Assembly (NCBI RefSeq): GCF_028583425.1
Contig: NC_072791.1
Span: 35,595,368-35,659,367 of the forward strand
Origin: Eublepharis macularius
Lineage: Eukaryota; Chordata; Lepidosauria; Squamata; Eublepharidae
DNA: 64,000 bases
Direction: 5' to 3'
Shown here: positions 11,870-24,096 of the stretch, piece after piece
Layout of the letters: each line of letters starts with the position of its first letter
Position numbering within the stretch: the stretch's first letter is position 1
Translations under genes and position numbers: made by a program
Notes under the pieces: model-generated
What the model saw: the letters and a program-made list of their open reading frames with translations, nothing else
Database searches by the model: none
What the model was told of the DNA's origin: nothing

Positions 11870-11874
11870 GTTAC

Positions 11875-13341
11875 CTGGGAACAAGCTCCAGTTCGTCACA
11901 TGAAAACTTTCATGCCGCAAAGTTTGAATGGTTTAAAATATTTTAGTCAGGAAGAAACCATGCTTCAGGTGGAGTGATCAGTGTCCCCATTCACTACCGT
12001 TCATGTTTACACCCTGACAGATACTGTGCTTGTAGATAAAAGGATGCATAATTGTGACCTTTCTTTGCTATAGACCTTTCGTTGTGGATTAACAAGACAG
12101 GGTTTGTGGTAGTCTGTGGGGGCCTGCTGAGAATTAGCTATGTAGGAAAATTACACTAAAACAGGTGAATATGTGGGAAAGTTACAGTCCAAGTCAGAGC
12201 ACAGCATTGTGGGGGATGTGGTGTTTAGAACTTAGACAGCATTCAAACTGGCTTCACTGTTCTGTCCTTCCTAATAACATCCCGGGTTTCAAAAGCGCAA
12301 CCCAGGCAGTGAAAATGAAAATGCCCCCTCCGTTTAGGCTCCAATTTAGCCTGTGGGAATGAAAACGCCTTCCCAATTTCAAGCAAAGCTTGAGAAGTGA
12401 GAAACAAGTTGAGATTTTCTCCCATGTGTTAAATGTGATTCCAGGAGGAGGTCGCAAATCCTTGTCCTGTTGTTCACAAACACCTGTTAGATGAATTTCC
12501 AAATTAATGGCTCACTTTTTGCGGAGGCTGACACATCCCTCATATCTCACAAACTAGAAGCTGGGACAGCTGACTTTTGAAATCATCCATCTGTCATACT
12601 GGATATTGATCTTTGTACACTGAAAGAAGTTTGCCAGCACAAAACATTATTTCATTTATTGGCCTTAAGCTATACCAGCCTGCTTCTTTTCTTTCCCCTA
12701 CATATGTTTTATAAAAAAATTGAAGGGTGATGGACAAGTCATTCGATTATGATTAATTACCAGATTTTTTTTTTCTTTCTGCCTAAAAACAAAGCAAACA
12801 GTGAAGGCAAACATGGATCAATTTCTTTATAGCCCCCTCACATTATACACATTACCACAAGACTGTACGCTGGAAGAAGGACACAGGCCTGGAGCCAGAA
12901 GGGGGCAAGAAGGCTCAAATGTTTTAAGCCCCTAACAGGCAGGCAGATGCCCCATCTGTCTAAGATTATGAAATGGTTGGAACTGCTCTGTATGCTGCAT
13001 TATCAAGTTGGGTTGCTGAAGGAAAACCTTTCGGTTCCCCCAGAAGCAGTTCGGCAGTGCAAGTTGGGTTCCTCGGGTAAACACAAAACTGTTCCTCTTC
13101 TCTCTTTCCCTCAGAGCTGACACCTTGTACAAGCCACCATTTGGTGACTGGCACCACACACTGATCTGTTATTTTGTGACTGGCTCCTCCTACTGAGCTG
13201 CCATTATGTGACAGGCACTCTCAAAACTATTGAAAAAAATTAAGTAGCTCCAGGAATCGTAAAGTCTGCCCTTCACTGCTGTATGCAATGCAAAGCATAC
13301 AACAATTATAAGAAGATACATGACACCTCCTGGCTCAAGGC
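11875..13341. other. Unrecognised sequence
   Basis: There is no repeat boundary or conserved frame that I can support. Confidence 0.4.
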
Positions 13342-13350
13342 AGTACAAAT

Positions 13351-13569
13351 GTGGTGGTGGAAAGTGCAGTCAAGTCATAGCTGACTTATGGCAAACCCTG
13401 CTGGGGTTTTCAAAGCCAGAGACTAACAGAGGTAGTTTGCCACTGCCTGTCTCTGCAACCCTGGTCTTTGGTGGAAGTCTCCCATCCAATTACTAACCAA
13501 GGCCAGCCCTGCTTACCTTCTGAGATCAGATAAGATTGGACTTACTGGGGCTATCCAGGTTAGGGCAGT
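13351..13569 (-). repeat. 5S-rRNA-derived SINE
   Basis: On the minus strand it contains tctgatctcagaaggtaagcagg and ttggatgggaga-type segments, which correspond to the internal control region of 5S rRNA (GATCTCGGAAGCTAAGCAGG and TTGGATGGGAGAC). The tail reads like a BovB/RTE 3' end (gccataagtcagctatgac, then tgac). Direct repeats agtacaaat at 13342-13350 and 13570-13578 bound the insertion. It is a polymerase III retroposon, not a 5S gene. Confidence 0.85.
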
Positions 13570-13844
13570 AGTACAAATAAGTAGGTTTTAAGCTATGTTC
13601 CAGGGAACATAGTTTAAAATGTACTTATTTCATTGGAGGTTTTTAAGCAGAGGCTAGATGGCCATCTGGCAGCAATGCTGATTCTGTGAACCTAGGCAGA
13701 TCATGAGAGGGAGGGCAGGAAGGGTCACATCTGTACTTAGTTCTCGTGTACGTTTTTGTATTGCTATATTTATTTACTGCTCTGTGCTTGTTGTACTATG
13801 TCAAAAAGGGTGTCAGTGTTGTTTTTGTACTGCAGGGTTTAAAT

Positions 13845-14104
13845 CAGGGCTTTTTTTCTGGGAAAAGAGGTGGTGGAACTCAGTGGGTTGCCCTTGGAGA
13901 AAATGGTCACATGGCTGGTGGCCCCACCCCCTGATCTCCAGACAGAGGGGAGTTGAGATTGCCCTCCGTGCCGCTGGAGCAGCACGGAGGGCAATCTCAA
14001 CTCCCCTCTGTCTGGAGATCAGGGGGCGGGGCCACCAGCCATGTGACCATTTTCAAGAGGTTCCGGAACTCCGTTCCCCCACGTTCCTGCTGAAAAAAGC
14101 CCTG
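13845..14104. mobile_element. hAT MITE, near-palindromic
   Basis: The terminal inverted repeats are CAGGGCTTTTTTTC and GAAAAAAGCCCTG, and an 8-bp target duplication gtttaaat sits at 13837-13844 and 14105-14112. Both features are diagnostic of hAT transposition. The 260-bp body folds back on itself around the ccgtgccgctggagcagcac centre. There is no transposase, so it depended on an autonomous relative. Confidence 0.9.
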
Positions 14105-14112
14105 GTTTAAAT

Positions 14113-14634
14113 TATTCCATGAAAAAGTGTAAACAAAACAGGAACCAGCTAGCATCCTGTTGGAACGGCCCACAAATTCTGGGTCTAGTGGATACCATCT
14201 GCTGACATTCATGGTCCTAGATAAAAGATTTCTTCTTCTGAATTTCCTGTAAGGTGACAAGGAAAGAAGATTTACAATCTTTTGGGAGAGTACTAAGCAC
14301 CTACCAAGACTTAAACGAGAGCTTGGACTTCTTTTTCTTTGAACAATAGAGACTTTAACAACAGCACATAATATTATATTTATTATGATATTTATGGAAT
14401 GATGAATTGACTATTGCTATTTATGAATATTTACTCGTGGTCTGTGTTAAGTGTATATTTATATATATGTGAATAGGAATTACTGGAGCTTGGCAATATA
14501 TTTGGTATTAGTAGATTAGTTTTATATTGAGCACTTTGCACTTTATTGTGTATATAAATATTTTAAAATTTAAAAATTTTAAAACATTTAAAAATCTAAA
14601 ATTCATAAAGTTTCATATGTGTGTACATGGGGTA
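14113..14634. other. A/T-rich unclassified insert
   Basis: This stretch between the hAT MITE and the resumed CR1 is A/T-rich. It has a segment near 14530-14550 (gagcactttgcactttattg) whose wording partly recurs near 19115. It may belong to a LINE or LTR tail that I cannot name. Confidence 0.3.
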
Positions 14635-14812
14635 TTTTGGGTTCCTTTTGGGTAGTTCTTCTGGGTGTGGAGCAGGGATCACCGGGTGTGTGCGTGCGTG
14701 TGTGTGTGTGTGTGGGGGGGAGGTAGCTGTGAATTTCATGCATTGTGCAGGAGGTTAGACTAGATGACCCTGGAAGTCCCTTCCAGCTCTATGATACTAT
14801 GAATCCTAAGAT

Positions 14813-16880
14813 TTTTTTGGAAACTCAGTGGGGTTTTCTCAATGAAAAGGTCAATAATTGTGGGCAAAGATTGCACAATTTTTCCTTACTGATATTCCTC
14901 TGTGACATGCCAATGGAAGGAACTGTTGCTCGTTTTCAAAGCTCTGATCATGTGAAGTGGTGGGAGGTTCTACAGGCCTGGCCCATGTCCTGTACAAAAA
15001 CAAGCCCCCGAACCTTCTGCAATCTGCAGAAATTTGGCAGTCAGGTTGGAGTGTTATTTGAAAGCAGAGAATCTGAAAAAAATCACCAATGCAGTGGACC
15101 ATTCTGAAGATAGAGGTCCCACTATTGAACCTCGCAATCACCCAAGAAGGTGCCTTAGCATGGTATTTAAATTTAAGCATTTAATCACAAGAATCTACTG
15201 CAGACCATTGATTTGGTAAATACCAGAGACTTCTCTTGAATAATGGCAACTTGATGAGTCTGATTTATTTAGAGTCCTCAATTAATTCATCCAAATGTCT
15301 TCACAAATGGGTATCATCAAGCAATCAATTATTCACTGGCTTTTAATGTAGATTGCTATGTCTATTTTTTGCCTGGCATTGTTAGCATTTTAGAAGTTTA
15401 GCACTCTCGCCATGATAATCAGAAAATTATATCAGTGTTTACAGAGATTTAAGTATATTAAAGGAAAAAAAGACTAAATTCATTGCTGGTTCAAATAAAT
15501 GTCAAGGGCTGGCAGATATAATGAAAATACTCCATTTATTCTACTATTAAAACTTAATGATGTGTATATGTAATAACCTTAATTCCTATGTTTTTAAAAT
15601 GCTGACTCTTGGCTTATCTGGAACAGCTGGAGATGATGAACCATGCAAGCTACAAGGCAACTCAAGAGCCTTCTGATGGTATGAGCACTCGTGTAGTATA
15701 GTGGCCCACATGAGCTCTGAATCTGACCCTGGTTAACAGTCTGTCAGGAGCATTGGCCCAACAGACTGCAGCAATGACCAGTGGACTGAGGCTCCCAAAA
15801 AGTTATAAAATAGCTTGATGGTCGTGTGCCATTAAGAGTCATAACCTTGCAACACTAAGTTAATGTCCGGGGATGAGCTGTCTGCAACCCCCAGATGTGC
15901 CACAGCCACAGCACCCAGTGCCTGCGAAAGGCATATCACCGCCACAGCAGGCAGAGAGCAGGGGGATACCAGGGCTTGGGGGAGCCACAGACAGGCAAGA
16001 AGGCAGCCTGTAGATGCCAGGAGACCCAGGAGCAGTCGCAGACAAGCCCCAGGCCTCTCCCCAGGTGCAAGGCACTGAAGGGCAAAACACACACCCAAAC
16101 AACCAAGTAGACAGGCAGGAAATCCCCCTGCCCAGGCACACATTGTGAGGAGCCGGCAAGCAGGGCATCAGGCACACAGACATGCCACCTGCCCAGGGGA
16201 CTTGTCTAGCCACACAGATGCCCCTGGGGAGGCAGCTACCAGCCCACTTTGCCTGGAAAAGCCCTGCAAGCCCCATCCTTCAAGTAGGGAATAAGAGAAA
16301 AGGGAGAGACCAGAGCTGGGAAGAGATACCTGGAAGGTTTCCCAGCCGGTCCAGCTCAGAAGCAATAAGCCCAGGAGAGGAAGGGAGGAGAGCAGAGCAG
16401 GAAGCCTTGTATAAGCAGGCTCAGTTGGGAGCCAAAGGGGGAGAGTTGAGGAGTGAGTAGAGAGAGAAGAGACCGTGTGGTGTTGAGAGCAAGCAGGAGA
16501 AGGAGAGATGAAGAGGAGGAGACGGATCAGAAGAATGGGGCTTTGTATGGAAGGGAGTGAGAAAGGAGGCAACAGGCAGTCAGGGCGATGGAGTGAACGA
16601 GAGGGTGCATGGGGGTTGTATACCTCCCTCCGGCCACGAACCCAATGCCGGTGATGAGCCACAAGGCAGCCTCCCCGAAGCACCCGCCAGGCGCGAGAGT
16701 GCCCCGTGTGGCAGTGCCCCAGCTGAGGCGGGGCAAGTCTGCTTACCTAAAGCCCCAGTAAGACATCAAGGGGCCAAGTGCAGCTGTGCCCCAGCCAAAA
16801 CAGAGCAAATCTGCTTACCTGAAGCCCCTGATAGGCAGCAGGGCACCAGGTGTAGACGTGCCCAGACAGGGGCCTGACAG
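14813..16880. other. Unrecognised sequence, G/C- and A/G-rich after 15.85 kb
   Basis: Overlapping frames on both strands between 15830 and 16880 result from low stop-codon density in GC-rich DNA. They show no conserved domain. Purine-rich stretches occur at about 16370-16560. Confidence 0.4.
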
Positions 16881-16883
16881 TTA

Positions 16884-17567
16884 AATTGCACACTTCTAAG
16901 TCCATTGAAGCCAATGTGCATAGAAGAGCATAATGCTACTTAGAATCAGGGCTGGATTGAGGGGGGGCAGGGGGGGTAGTCTGCCCCGGCACCGCGAGGG
17001 GGCAGGCGCCGGGAGCAGCTGCCAGCTGCCGGAGTGTGCAGGCGGCAGCATGGGCAGCCTCGCAGCCCCCCGCACTGTCTTTCACCTGCCCCACGGGACA
17101 GGGGGCAGCCGGCTTGCCAAGCACCCCCTGTCCTACAGGGCAGGCAAAGGGCAGCACGGCCACCCATGCCATTTGCCTGCCCCACAGGAGAGGGGGCAGC
17201 TGGCCGCCCCCTGTCCTGAGGGGCAGGCGCATAGTGCAGGCGGCCTCGCAGCCCCCCGCACAGCCTTTTGCCTGCCCTGCAGGACAGGGGGCGCGCGGCA
17301 AGCTGGCCGCCCCCTGTCCTGCGGGGCAGGCGAAAGGCAGTGTGTGGGGCTGTGAGGCTGCCCGCACCATTCGCCTGCGGGGAGGTGAATAGGGCGGGCA
17401 GCTTCCCAGCCCTGCATGCTGCCTCCACCACCCTGCGTGATGACATCACCAAAATGACATCATCACGCTGTGCCGGGAGCACACGCGCACACAGTGCGTG
17501 CAAGGTCGGACTAGGGTTGCCCTGGGCACCGGCAACCTTAGATCCAGCCCTGCTTAGAATGGCACTG
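16884..17567. mobile_element. Harbinger-like MITE (copy c) split by a hAT
   Basis: The left piece 16884-16946 (aattgcacacttctaagtcc) and the right piece 17553-17567 (cttagaatggcactg) rejoin into the same short palindromic MITE seen at 10034 and 31109. TTA (16881-16883) and TAA (17568-17570) flank it. The interruption is the hAT at 16947-17552, which makes the MITE the older insertion. Confidence 0.6.
16947..17552. mobile_element. GC-rich hAT non-autonomous element
   Basis: The ends are CAGGGCTGGATT and ATCCAGCCCTG, and an 8-bp duplication cttagaat occurs at 16939-16946 and 17553-17560. The body is CpG- and G/C-rich and contains repeated inverted modules of the gcctgcccc...ggggcaggc type, each about 60-100 bp. 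Many frames are open on both strands, but they are low-complexity translations of these modules. No transposase is present. Confidence 0.88.
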
Positions 17568-17570
17568 TAA

Positions 17571-19742
17571 GGACAGCAGAGTAGGACAGAGGGCCATACT
17601 TAGAACATACACAATTAGTTTTGAGGACTCCAAGTTGGACACTCGTTCTGGAAACTGGAATAATTTGGAGCCCTAAACTGGAACTGGAAACTGGAATAAT
17701 TTGGAGCCCTAAAACTCAGGTAGAGACCCTGTTATGGCCCTCAGGCAGAAAAAAGTTGTCTGCTCCTGGGGCTATGAGATTGAACTGCAAGTATGTAAGT
17801 CCTGGGTATGAAGCTCACCTCAGCTATGACCTTATTAGACAATATTGTCAGGAACATGATAGGATTTCTGAGGTTTGGTACCGAGCTTGAAAAAAGGCGC
17901 ATTTATTGGAGGGGGAGGATAGCTCAGTTTTCCAAATCTAACTCTGAATCAAGCAGGGAAGAATTCACCTAACATTTAGAAGAAATGTCTTCCAAGGAAG
18001 ATTTTGGCTGAACCAGGCTGGGAATGTACAGACACATCTTTGGTCTCACAGCACAGCTGAATCACTGTTCACTGAGTCTTAACTACCTGACTCATCAGTG
18101 GACAACTTTTTTACCTATGTAATTAGATAGCCTGGCTTTGTAGAGTGATTGCTTTACTACACACTGACTTTGTGTTGTCCAAACGTGGTTATTTGAGAGA
18201 AGCCATGACCTCTGCAGTACAGTGCATATGCTCCTATCATTTTGTGACTGGGGTGGGTGCGGATGGAAAAATGTGTTGTCTAATTTTCCCTCCTGTGCAT
18301 TTGGCTCCAGGGAACAACACGTATTTCCCCGTCAGCCTGATTTATCAGGAAAGCAAATAGAGCTTTATTATTCCAATTTACAAGTCTTGAGTTTGTGTCA
18401 TTGTTTGGGCTGAAATCTTTACCATCTCCTGCTCGTTCTGTTTACTCAGCATGAATATCTGGTACACACAGTAATTCAGCTTAGTCTTATCAGACACACA
18501 GTCCCATGGTAACAATGAGAGAATATCTTCATTATTAATAACATTAGAAAGATGGCAGCCTGCCCATGGAAGCAGAGTTTGCATATTTGTGGAGCGGGAT
18601 GAGAATTTGTCCTCTGCTAATTGGAATTTAGCTGAGAAAAAGTGTGAACAGGGAAGGCAAATTCAGGGATTCGTAGCTGTGTAAAATTCATAGGACTATT
18701 TGTTCTGTGTCATTATTAAGGCAGCTCTCCAAAATGACCGACTGCAATGTGTTCTTCATGGGGCTTCCCTAGAAAATCACCCAGAAACTACAACTGGTCC
18801 AAATGGAGCTAGCGATCTGTTGGGAGGAGCTTGCGCCAGTGACATCCTCCGAGCTGGTTGGAAATCTGCAAAGAAAAGCATTGGATTAGTATATCACCAT
18901 TAACAAGAACTCATACTTACCTCCACCCAGTGGGACCCTGTGGCTGATCCATATTTCTGAACCGGGAAAGAAGAAAGCAGAAATGGGTAATGAACTTGTT
19001 TGCACTGATGGACTTTTGACTGTATGGTTAGGAGTTTTGTTCAGCATCATCTATTGTAATTATTTATTGTACTATTTATTCACTATTTATTATGCTATAT
19101 GCCCTGTTGCACTTTATTATATTTGAGACTATTAGATTTGCATGTTTGTCGTTTGCATTGGTGAATAGTGATCCCTGGGAGAGTGAAACCCTCGTTGTTG
19201 GCAGGCATGCTCCTGAGGGAGCCTCTTTTTTGTTTAGAACCAGGATAAGGCAGCCCAGCTATTGTCAGGGGCTAGCAGCTTAGAATATACATACGTATTT
19301 TGCAACAACTGCATTGGTTGATAGTCTGTTTCTGAATTCAATTCAAGGTGACGGTTATAACCTTTAAAACCATTCACAACCAGGGATGAATATATTTAAA
19401 GGACCGTTTCTTTCCATACATCTCTGTGCATCAACTACAGTCTTCAGGGAGGCATCTGTTGGCAATCCCACCTCTTAGGATGGCTTGCCCTCCATTGCCT
19501 TCCATTTCCCAGGCCTTTCCCATTGTAGTGAGCCCCCACCTTTAGATCTTCAGGAGCAGCTGCAAGGCCTGTTTGTTTGCCAGGACTTTTTAGGGGGTTT
19601 GAATGAGAGGGGGAAGGCAAGGAGGGATTCTATTTTGGTAAAAATGTTTAAATTAAAGAATGAATAAATAAATAAGATAAGAAGAGCCAAACTATACTTC
19701 TATGGAATGAGAAAATGGGGATACATCATTATGTTCACATTG
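17571..19742. other. Unrecognised sequence
   Basis: A short direct repeat (ctggaaactggaataatttg) occurs near 17650 and 17685. I can support nothing else. Confidence 0.4.
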
Positions 19743-19935
19743 GTCATATGAAACAACCTTATACCAAATGAACCAATGGATCCATCTATCACAGTATTCT
19801 TGGCAGCGGTTCTCAGGCAGAGAAAGGACTCTCCCATAGTGGGTACCTGAAATCTTTTCAACAGAGATGCCAGAGTCTGAACCTGGGACCTTTGGCATCA
19901 GAGCATCCATCCTACCAATGAGCCACACTTTTTCA
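19743..19935 (-). repeat. tRNA-derived SINE, decayed
   Basis: On the minus strand it runs from a tRNA-like head (B box near gaacctgggacctttggc in plus view) to a body similar to the copies at 20970 and 36036, including the gatccatctatcacagtatt region. Substitutions are numerous, so it is old. Confidence 0.55.
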
Positions 19936-20079
19936 GTACCCCTTTCAATCCTTTGGACCTAAGAGCCAAACAACACATGATATTGGAGTTCCACGTTTAG
20001 AGTTCAAGACATGGAATTTAGCTGCAAAATACTGCTGTGGGACAGCTGATCTCCCTTGTGTTTCATCCGTCATTCATTT

Positions 20080-20405
20080 GTTATTTATTTTATTTTATCA
20101 ATCATTCAGTTCTTATTTATTTTGTTCTTTATTTGAAAAATTTATTAACTCCTTTTATTAACTATAAAACAGAAAGAAGCAGCAAAAACACTAATACATT
20201 AAAGGGGGCTCAACAAAAGCCAACCTAAAGAAAACCGTCTTCAGTTGCCTCCTGAAGATAGAGAGTGAGGGGGCCAGGTGCTCCTCCCTGGGGGATGTTG
20301 TTCCATAATCATTGGCCTGCCGCTGAAAAGATCCTCTCTCATGTACCTACCAGGCAAGCTTCTGTAGCAGATGAGAACAGTCAGGAGGGCCTTTCCCTGT
20401 TTTAT
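20080..20405 (-). mobile_element. L2-like LINE fragment
   Basis: The segment ttcagttgcctcctgaagat, ccaggtgctcctccctgggg and gttccataatc, in this order, resembles the 3' non-coding part of the L2-like family in this window. The A/T-rich tail is at the left edge. No usable frame remains. Confidence 0.45.
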
Positions 20406-20969
20406 ATTTATATCTACCCTTCCTCCACTTTTATGTATCAATAAGCATATTGCATAGGAGTTACAAAGAACAAAATGTTAGCTATGTAAAGGGGAAACAG
20501 TGTGAACTCTGCTATGTACTGCTGTCATTCAAGCCCAACTGGAGCCTCTAGAAGTATTGTATGGCGGATTGAGCCCAACGGGTCTTATTGAATTGCTCTC
20601 TCATATTTTGTGTTTCCATGGGGGATAATACTGAGTGAGAAAGATTCCCTCAGAGGAAATGTCATTGCCTGTTTCCTCTGACAGCTGGTGTTGCCATTTT
20701 TGACAGCAGAAGAGTGAAGGATTAGACAGAGTAGCCGTGGGTTGATATGGGAGCATTAAACACATCAGTTTGGAGAGGGAAGAATATGTCTATCCCCACA
20801 AGAGGCTTCGTGTGTCAGCTGAATGGTGTGTATGCTCTATGTTGTAAACAAATTGTGGGTCAAACAGTGATTTCATTTAATGCACATATTTTATGATTGT
20901 GAAGAATGATACTTTTCATGTTATTTGTGCCACTTAAAACCACACCAGTATCCTTAAGGGAAATAACAG
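20406..20969. other. Unrecognised sequence
   Basis: There is no supported feature. Confidence 0.4.
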
Positions 20970-21975
20970 AACACACTTGAACCTGCCTTATACTGAAGAC
21001 CATTGTCCATCAAGGCCAGTATTGTCTACTAGGTGGGTGGAGAACTGTGGCAGTTTGAAAATTACTGAAACACAATGGAAGAAGAGGGAAGTGACTATAC
21101 CAAGGGGAGGAGAGTCGACTGAATAATTCTAAGCAAATACCATATTGGATTATTATATAGAGTATTAGTAGTGCTATTATTATAAGAAATGTAAGGATAA
21201 AAGCTAAATTATCTTTCTGATGTAAATAATAGTTGCAAAAGGGTGAATGGATACATATCAGCAGGTGAAATGTGTAAATAATAGATTGACTTATGTTAAA
21301 CGAATATATGAAAGGATTACTCTAGTTAAATAGCTCTATAACGGAGAAATTAGATAATTATATTGGATATGATATGTAAAAGGAAGTAAGGAGCAACATA
21401 TATAGAATATAAGTCAAATTGATTGATTTATTATGAATATCTGCAAAGTTTATAGAAGTACTAGAAAATATGTATAAGGTGGGGCAAATTGCTTATCCCA
21501 TATTGAAGAGAGTAGAAAGAGTAAAATAGAGTATAGGTGATCAGAATGAATATTATTGAAAGGAATCAGAAATAGCACGAATATGATAGATAAGCTTAGA
21601 AGAATTTGAAAGTATATTATAATAAATATAGTAAAATTCATATGAGTAAAGGGAAAATAGATGAGGGGTTGGAAAACTGTTGGAAGTCAACAAAAGGGGG
21701 GGAATGGGAGGGGGTTAGAATTGGAAATTTAAAGGAATGTGAGTGTAAATGATATGATACGATATATTTCTAATCCAATAAAAAATTTTACAAAAAAAAA
21801 AAAAAGGCCAGTATTGTCTACTCAGACTTTCGACAGCTCTGCAGGCTCTCGGGTAGACTTTCACATCACCGACTGCCTGATCCTTTAAAAAAAATGGAGA
21901 TGAAGGCTGCAACCTAGGACCTTCTGCATGCAAAGCAGAGGCTTTTGCAAGCAATTGTGAGCAACTTCTCAATCT
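20970..21975 (-). repeat. tRNA-derived SINE split by L1
   Basis: The pieces 20970-21030 and 21823-21975 together make one minus-strand SINE: tail side aacctgccttatactgaaga, then atcaccgactgcctgatcc, then the head accttctgcatgcaaagcag. The last motif is the complement of the ctttgcatgcaggaggtc head at 36078. The L1 at 21031-21803 interrupts it and duplicates its sequence. Confidence 0.75.
21031..21803 (+). mobile_element. 5'-truncated L1 3' end
   Basis: The target duplication aaggccagtattgtctact occurs at 21012-21030 and 21804-21822 (edges ambiguous by two A residues). The body starts with the last codons of ORF2 (gagaactgtggcagtttgaa), continues through the family's A/T-rich 3' untranslated region and ends in poly(A). 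It is among the shortest L1 insertions here and clearly younger than the SINE it splits. Confidence 0.92.
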
Positions 21976-21999
21976 GTACATAGTATTACCTTGAATGCA

Positions 22000-22235
22000 C
22001 CAACCGAAGCTGGGAAAAAGCACCCAGAACCACAGCAGCCACCTGGTTATCTAAGGTGACTGCTGTGTTGAGCAGTACTTCCAAGCTGTGAACCTGCCTT
22101 TTAAAGGGAATATAACCCTGTCCAAGACAGGAGATATCTTACTTTCCTTGTCTGCCTTTCTACTAACCCAGAGAACCTTAGTCTTGTCAGGATTCAGCAT
22201 GAGGCTCAGGGTGGGATGGGGAATCTAATGGTAAT
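22000..22235 (-). mobile_element. L2-like LINE fragment
   Basis: The segment agggaatataaccctgtcc, agagaaccttagtcttgtc and aggattcagcatgaggctc matches the same non-coding module found around 37755-38005. I infer L2-like membership from that shared module. Confidence 0.45.
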
Positions 22236-23536
22236 GCTAATGTAATCATGTAGTTAGTCTATTAGCAGCTTCTGTGCTTTTCCTTCTGCACAATAAGCAC
22301 TTGCTTGGGGGTACCAGGAAATTTGAATAGAACGTTACTGATACACAAGGCAGAGTGAGAATGTTACTGAAATCAGGATGTTTTTGTATTCATTTCTCAA
22401 TGGAATTTTGCACTATGGTGTCTTAACGGAACTCTCAATAGCGTGGACTTGTGCCTCAACGTAACCCAGCCTTACCAAGGCCTCTCTGCTAGGAAGCATT
22501 AGTCACCTCTAGGAATGAAAGAACAGCCCAGTTCTGTCACTTTTTTCACTGGCTTCCACTACAAAAGAGCATTTGAGAGACACTGAGATATAACAAGTGA
22601 CCCACAGCTCTGAAGCTGCATTTTTTAAAAAAAGCCCTGAAATAATGTCAGATACGTACTGCGCCTCTGTACGACCAGTATTCTGTTGCTATAACTGATA
22701 AAAGTGTCTTTTTTAGACAGCAGACATTAGTAGAGGGAAGCAGTGGGAAAAGGGGGTGGGAGAAGAGCCTGCTGAGGAAGCTTCGTCGCATGTCAGTAGA
22801 AGTAATGCACAAGGGCATTTCAAGCACAAAGCTCAGCAGCTTCACAACAAAACAACATTGTTTTGCATTACCCATTCTCAGCAAGGAAAGAGGACAAATG
22901 ACAAGTGTTTATTTCTCACTGAAGTTCTGGATATTTGAGATTCACCTGGAGGTAGTCCCTTGAGGGCTGAGTCATACTTTATACAGCAGCTGAGCTTGCT
23001 GCTCATTTATAATGGTTCCTGGGGGGGGGACTTTGAGGGGTGTATTTGTGTGTGTGTGTGAGAGAGAGGCTTCAGCATGTAAACAGGCAGAGAGATGTGT
23101 TACTAAGATGCAATCCATCATAATTCTCCACCGCCAAATCAGCTATGTATCCCCATGTGTTTACAGTCACACCTTTCCCCTAGAAAAATGATGGCATTTA
23201 TAGGAAGATGCATGATGGTCTCACATCAGACTCGTCCAAAGGATAAAATGTGCATTTGTCCAGAGATACTATACATTACTTTGCTTTGTCTGATTTTCAG
23301 AGAAAAAAAATCTCAGGGCTTTTTTGATTCCTAATTAGGTATTGGGAATTGCTCCCACTGCCTGTTTTTTCCCTCCCAGAATTTAGCTGTAATCATCCAC
23401 CAGTTATATGCCCATTTATGAGCCCTAGATTCACACAATCATTGTCCTCTATGGTAATATTAGTTTGTATTCCAGCACTATAACATAATTTATATTTAAG
23501 GATCTGTATGATTGGCTACAGGGGGAAGGAAGCATG
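22236..23536. other. Unrecognised sequence
   Basis: There is a TG/AG simple stretch at about 23048-23067. I can support nothing else. Confidence 0.4.
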
Positions 23537-23716
23537 GCATAGCTTGATCTCATCAGATTTTGGAAGCTAAGCAGGGTCGGTACTTGGATGGGGGATGACC
23601 AATTAAGACTCTGCAGAGGTAGGCAACGGCAAACCACCTCTTCCTCTCTCTCGCCTTGAAAGCCTTTTGCTGAAGTCACCGTAAGTCAGTTGTGACTTGA
23701 CAGCACATACATATGA
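23537..23716 (+). repeat. 5S-rRNA-derived SINE
   Basis: It contains ttgatctcatcagattttgg, aagctaagcagggtcggtac and ttggatgggggatgac, matching the 5S rRNA internal promoter region with a deletion between the blocks. It ends with a BovB-like tail, gtaagtcagttgtgacttga. Confidence 0.8.
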
Positions 23717-23962
23717 ATGATTTGTAAGTGATTTATTTGCCTTCCCTTGTAGTATACCTCTCATTTTCTTGAGACCCCCACAGTGGACTAAATTTCATAG
23801 ACAGATCTGTAACAGCTGGGTAGATGGATGCTTCTTCCTTGCAGCAGGGGAATTTGGAATAGAATGTTCTTGATGTATTGTCGAACGCTTTCACGGCCAG
23901 AGAACGATGGTTGTTGTGGGTTTTCCGGGCTGTATTGCCATGGTCTTGGCATTGTAGTTCCT

Positions 23963-23997
23963 GACGTTTCGCCAGCAGCTGTGGCTGGCATCTTCAG
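23963..23997 (-). ncRNA. Hammerhead ribozyme core
   Basis: Read on the minus strand: CTGAAGA, one unpaired base, a six-base stem GCCAGC/GCTGGC, then GAAAC and GTC. This matches the CUGANGA...GAAA...UH hammerhead core. Helix III is only the ACGU palindrome, so activity would probably need dimerisation. Activity is inferred, not shown. Confidence 0.7.
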
Positions 23998-24061
23998 AGG
24001 TGTAGCACCAAAAGACAGAGACAGTGACACTGAGAGATCTCTGTCTTTTGGTGCTACACCT

Positions 24062-24096
24062 CTGAAAATGCCAGCCACAGCTGCTGGCGAAACATC
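24062..24096 (+). ncRNA. Mutated hammerhead core
   Basis: The same fold as on the opposite arm, but CTGAAGA has become CTGAAAA (conserved G8 lost) and GTC has become ATC. Both changes should abolish or strongly reduce cleavage. Confidence 0.6.

Larger units (their letters stand above)
13614..14812 (+). mobile_element. CR1-type LINE 3' end, interrupted
   Basis: Positions 13614-13748 carry ggaggtttttaagcagaggc and tagatggccatctgg, and 14635-14812 carry ctagatgaccctgg and cttccagctctatgat. Together they form the familiar 3' untranslated end of CR1-like LINEs. About 880 bp of other DNA, including a hAT MITE at 13845-14104, separates the halves. A (GT)n run occurs at 14683-14712. The interruption was not bounded precisely. 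Confidence 0.65.

Noticed and set aside
15830-17570. Many overlapping open frames on both strands
   Set aside because: GC-rich sequence has few stop codons, and part of it is a hAT body with inverted modules. The translations are low in complexity and mirror one another.
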